Source: Phycisphaerales bacterium
GTDB lineage: Bacteria > Planctomycetota > Phycisphaerae > Sedimentisphaerales > Anaerohalosphaeraceae
Length of the DNA: 5,350 nucleotides
Direction: 5' to 3'
NCBI GenBank assembly: GCA_011048645.1
Contig: DSDR01000156.1
Location: 1 to 5,350 of the forward strand
Under the pieces are notes generated by a model that had not been told where the DNA came from, ran no database searches, and was given only the letters and a program-made list of their open reading frames with translations. This document shows positions 4,477 through 5,350 of the stretch, in pieces (within the stretch, counting starts at the first letter, position 1; each line of letters begins with the position of its first letter). The translations under genes and the position numbers were made by a program.

Positions 4477-5350
4477 TTATCGCGGCCAAAACACATGCGC
4501 CATCCAGTGTCGAGCAAGGTGTGCCAGATCGGCCAAACCGATGTGACCATCCCCGGTCAAATCCGCTTCTGTAAAAACCGGCACAAGCGGCTGAGAGGCC
4601 CGTCCTGAAGGGCCGGCGGCAAGGTACAGCACCTCCGCGTGTGTCAGTGCCTGGCTGTAAATGCGCAATTCATCCACTTTAACAGGCCCGGCCCCCCGTC
4701 TGGACAAGGATAATCGGGTCTGTCCGGCCTCAGAACCGTTCGTCGGCATGAACGCCGCATCGTTTCGGGCGACCAGCAAGCCGTTACAGAATATCTGCAT
4801 TGTGTTGACCAGACCGTCTTTGACAAACGCATAATGATTCCAGTTCGGACCAAAGACTTCCGCTCGATCAATCATCCATTCCGCCTGATCCCAGTTATGT
4901 TCTTGTCGCGGCGGCGGGCCTGTAAGAAATTCAACACTGTCCACCTCGGTCGGCCAGTCGTCGGCCTGACCCTCTATCCATAGCGACAGCGTCACTGAGG
5001 GGCCTATATCGGCAAAAACAGAGGCCGGAAGCAGAATGAAACTGTCCGTATCTTCCAGACGAACACAGGCGCCTTCAACACCTTGCTCGTCCCAGATCGT
5101 GTCCGGATTTACCGCGACGACCGTTGCGTGATGATTGTTGCCGGATGAATCGAACGCAACGTCGCCAAAATTTTCATCAAACAGATAGCGGGCAATCAAA
5201 TCGTCGCCAAGCGGTTCGACCGCAAATACATCATAATCACTGTGGAGCCAATAGTCTGCCAACAAAAGTAAATCCGCCGAATCCACACGGCAATCGCGAT
5301 TGATATCGCCGGGGACAGTCCCATCAGGCAGACAGCGCCGCGGATATAAC
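4477..5350 (-). CDS. Dockerin/LamG/dockerin protein, C-terminal part
   Basis: The gene is open to the right edge; 290 residues remain and the true start is outside. The frame continues upstream of the GTG at 5286 without a stop, so that GTG is not the start. Near the visible N-end, GDINRDCRVDSADLLLLADY (14-33) plus WL is a dockerin-type EF-hand repeat with Ca ligands D15, N17, D19, D23, D26. Residues about 50-245 are a LamG/concanavalin-like domain: LIARYLFDE, AFDSSGNNHHATV (65-77), SVTLSLWIEG, WNHYAFVKDG, MQIFCNGLLVA and the closing VDELRIYSQALTHAEVLYLA (225-244). The last part, ADLTGDGHIGLADLAHLARH (262-281) plus WM, is a second dockerin-type repeat (D263, T265, D267, D274), and the protein ends 9 residues after it. 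Such modules mediate carbohydrate binding and protein docking outside the cell. Whether a catalytic domain lies upstream is unknown. The sulfatase starts 54 bp downstream, suggesting one operon. Confidence 0.88.
   Translation of the reverse strand, partial: LYPRRCLPDGTVPGDINRDCRVDSADLLLLADYWLHSDYDVFAVEPLGDDLIARYLFDENFGDVAFDSSGNNHHATVVAVNPDTIWDEQGVEGACVRLEDTDSFILLPASVFADIGPSVTLSLWIEGQADDWPTEVDSVEFLTGPPPRQEHNWDQAEWMIDRAEVFGPNWNHYAFVKDGLVNTMQIFCNGLLVARNDAAFMPTNGSEAGQTRLSLSRRGAGPVKVDELRIYSQALTHAEVLYLAAGPSGRASQPLVPVFTEADLTGDGHIGLADLAHLARHWMAHVFWPR

Noticed and set aside
5284..5286. GTG as start of the LamG/dockerin protein
   Set aside because: The frame is open through to the window edge and the codons upstream encode the first half of the dockerin repeat (GDINRDC), so the gene begins outside.
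1..5350. CRISPR array, tRNA, rRNA, insertion sequence or defence system
   Set aside because: No regularly spaced repeats, no tRNA-like cloverleaf, no transposase motifs or terminal inverted repeats, and no defence-type domains were seen on either strand.

Overview
The window looks like part of a polysaccharide-degradation gene cluster from a member of the Planctomycetota, probably class Phycisphaerae (Sedimentisphaerales-like). The clues are an exported S1-family sulfatase, lone dockerin-type repeats of the form D-x-N-x-D-x-x-V-D-x-x-D-L-x-x-L-A-x-x-W, a LamG domain next to them, and a secreted beta-helix protein of a type I associate with Planctomycetota and Bacteroidota. This placement is an inference from protein style only; there is no rRNA or other phylogenetic marker here.

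Layout: all four supported genes lie on the minus strand, so transcription runs from high to low coordinates. From right to left: (1) 4477-5350, the C-terminal 290 residues of a dockerin/LamG/dockerin protein whose start lies off the right edge. (2) 2968-4422, a complete Cys-type S1 sulfatase with a twin-arginine-like signal, 54 bp after gene 1 and probably in the same operon. (3) A 571-bp A/T-rich gap (2397-2967) with short repeats, a weak promoter candidate and a 31-codon plus-strand reading frame that may be a regulator relic. (4) 807-2396, a complete secreted pectate-lyase-superfamily (right-handed beta-helix) protein. (5) A 168-bp gap with a likely intrinsic terminator (747-772). (6) 1-638, the N-terminal 212 residues of a secreted GH95/DUF5703-like protein that runs off the left edge.

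Working model (inference): the sulfatase removes sulfate esters from an exogenous glycan, the beta-helix protein acts on or binds its backbone, the GH95/DUF5703-like enzyme attacks side chains or oligosaccharides, and the LamG/dockerin protein provides carbohydrate binding or surface assembly. The substrate cannot be read from the sequence; a sulfated algal or mucin-type glycan would fit.

Start sites: for the three genes whose start lies in the window, the longest reading frames begin too early or in the wrong frame. Shine-Dalgarno sequences and signal peptides place the starts at 638, 2396 and 4422. I see no tRNA, rRNA, CRISPR array, insertion sequence or clear plus-strand gene, and no evidence of an undescribed defence or mobile system.
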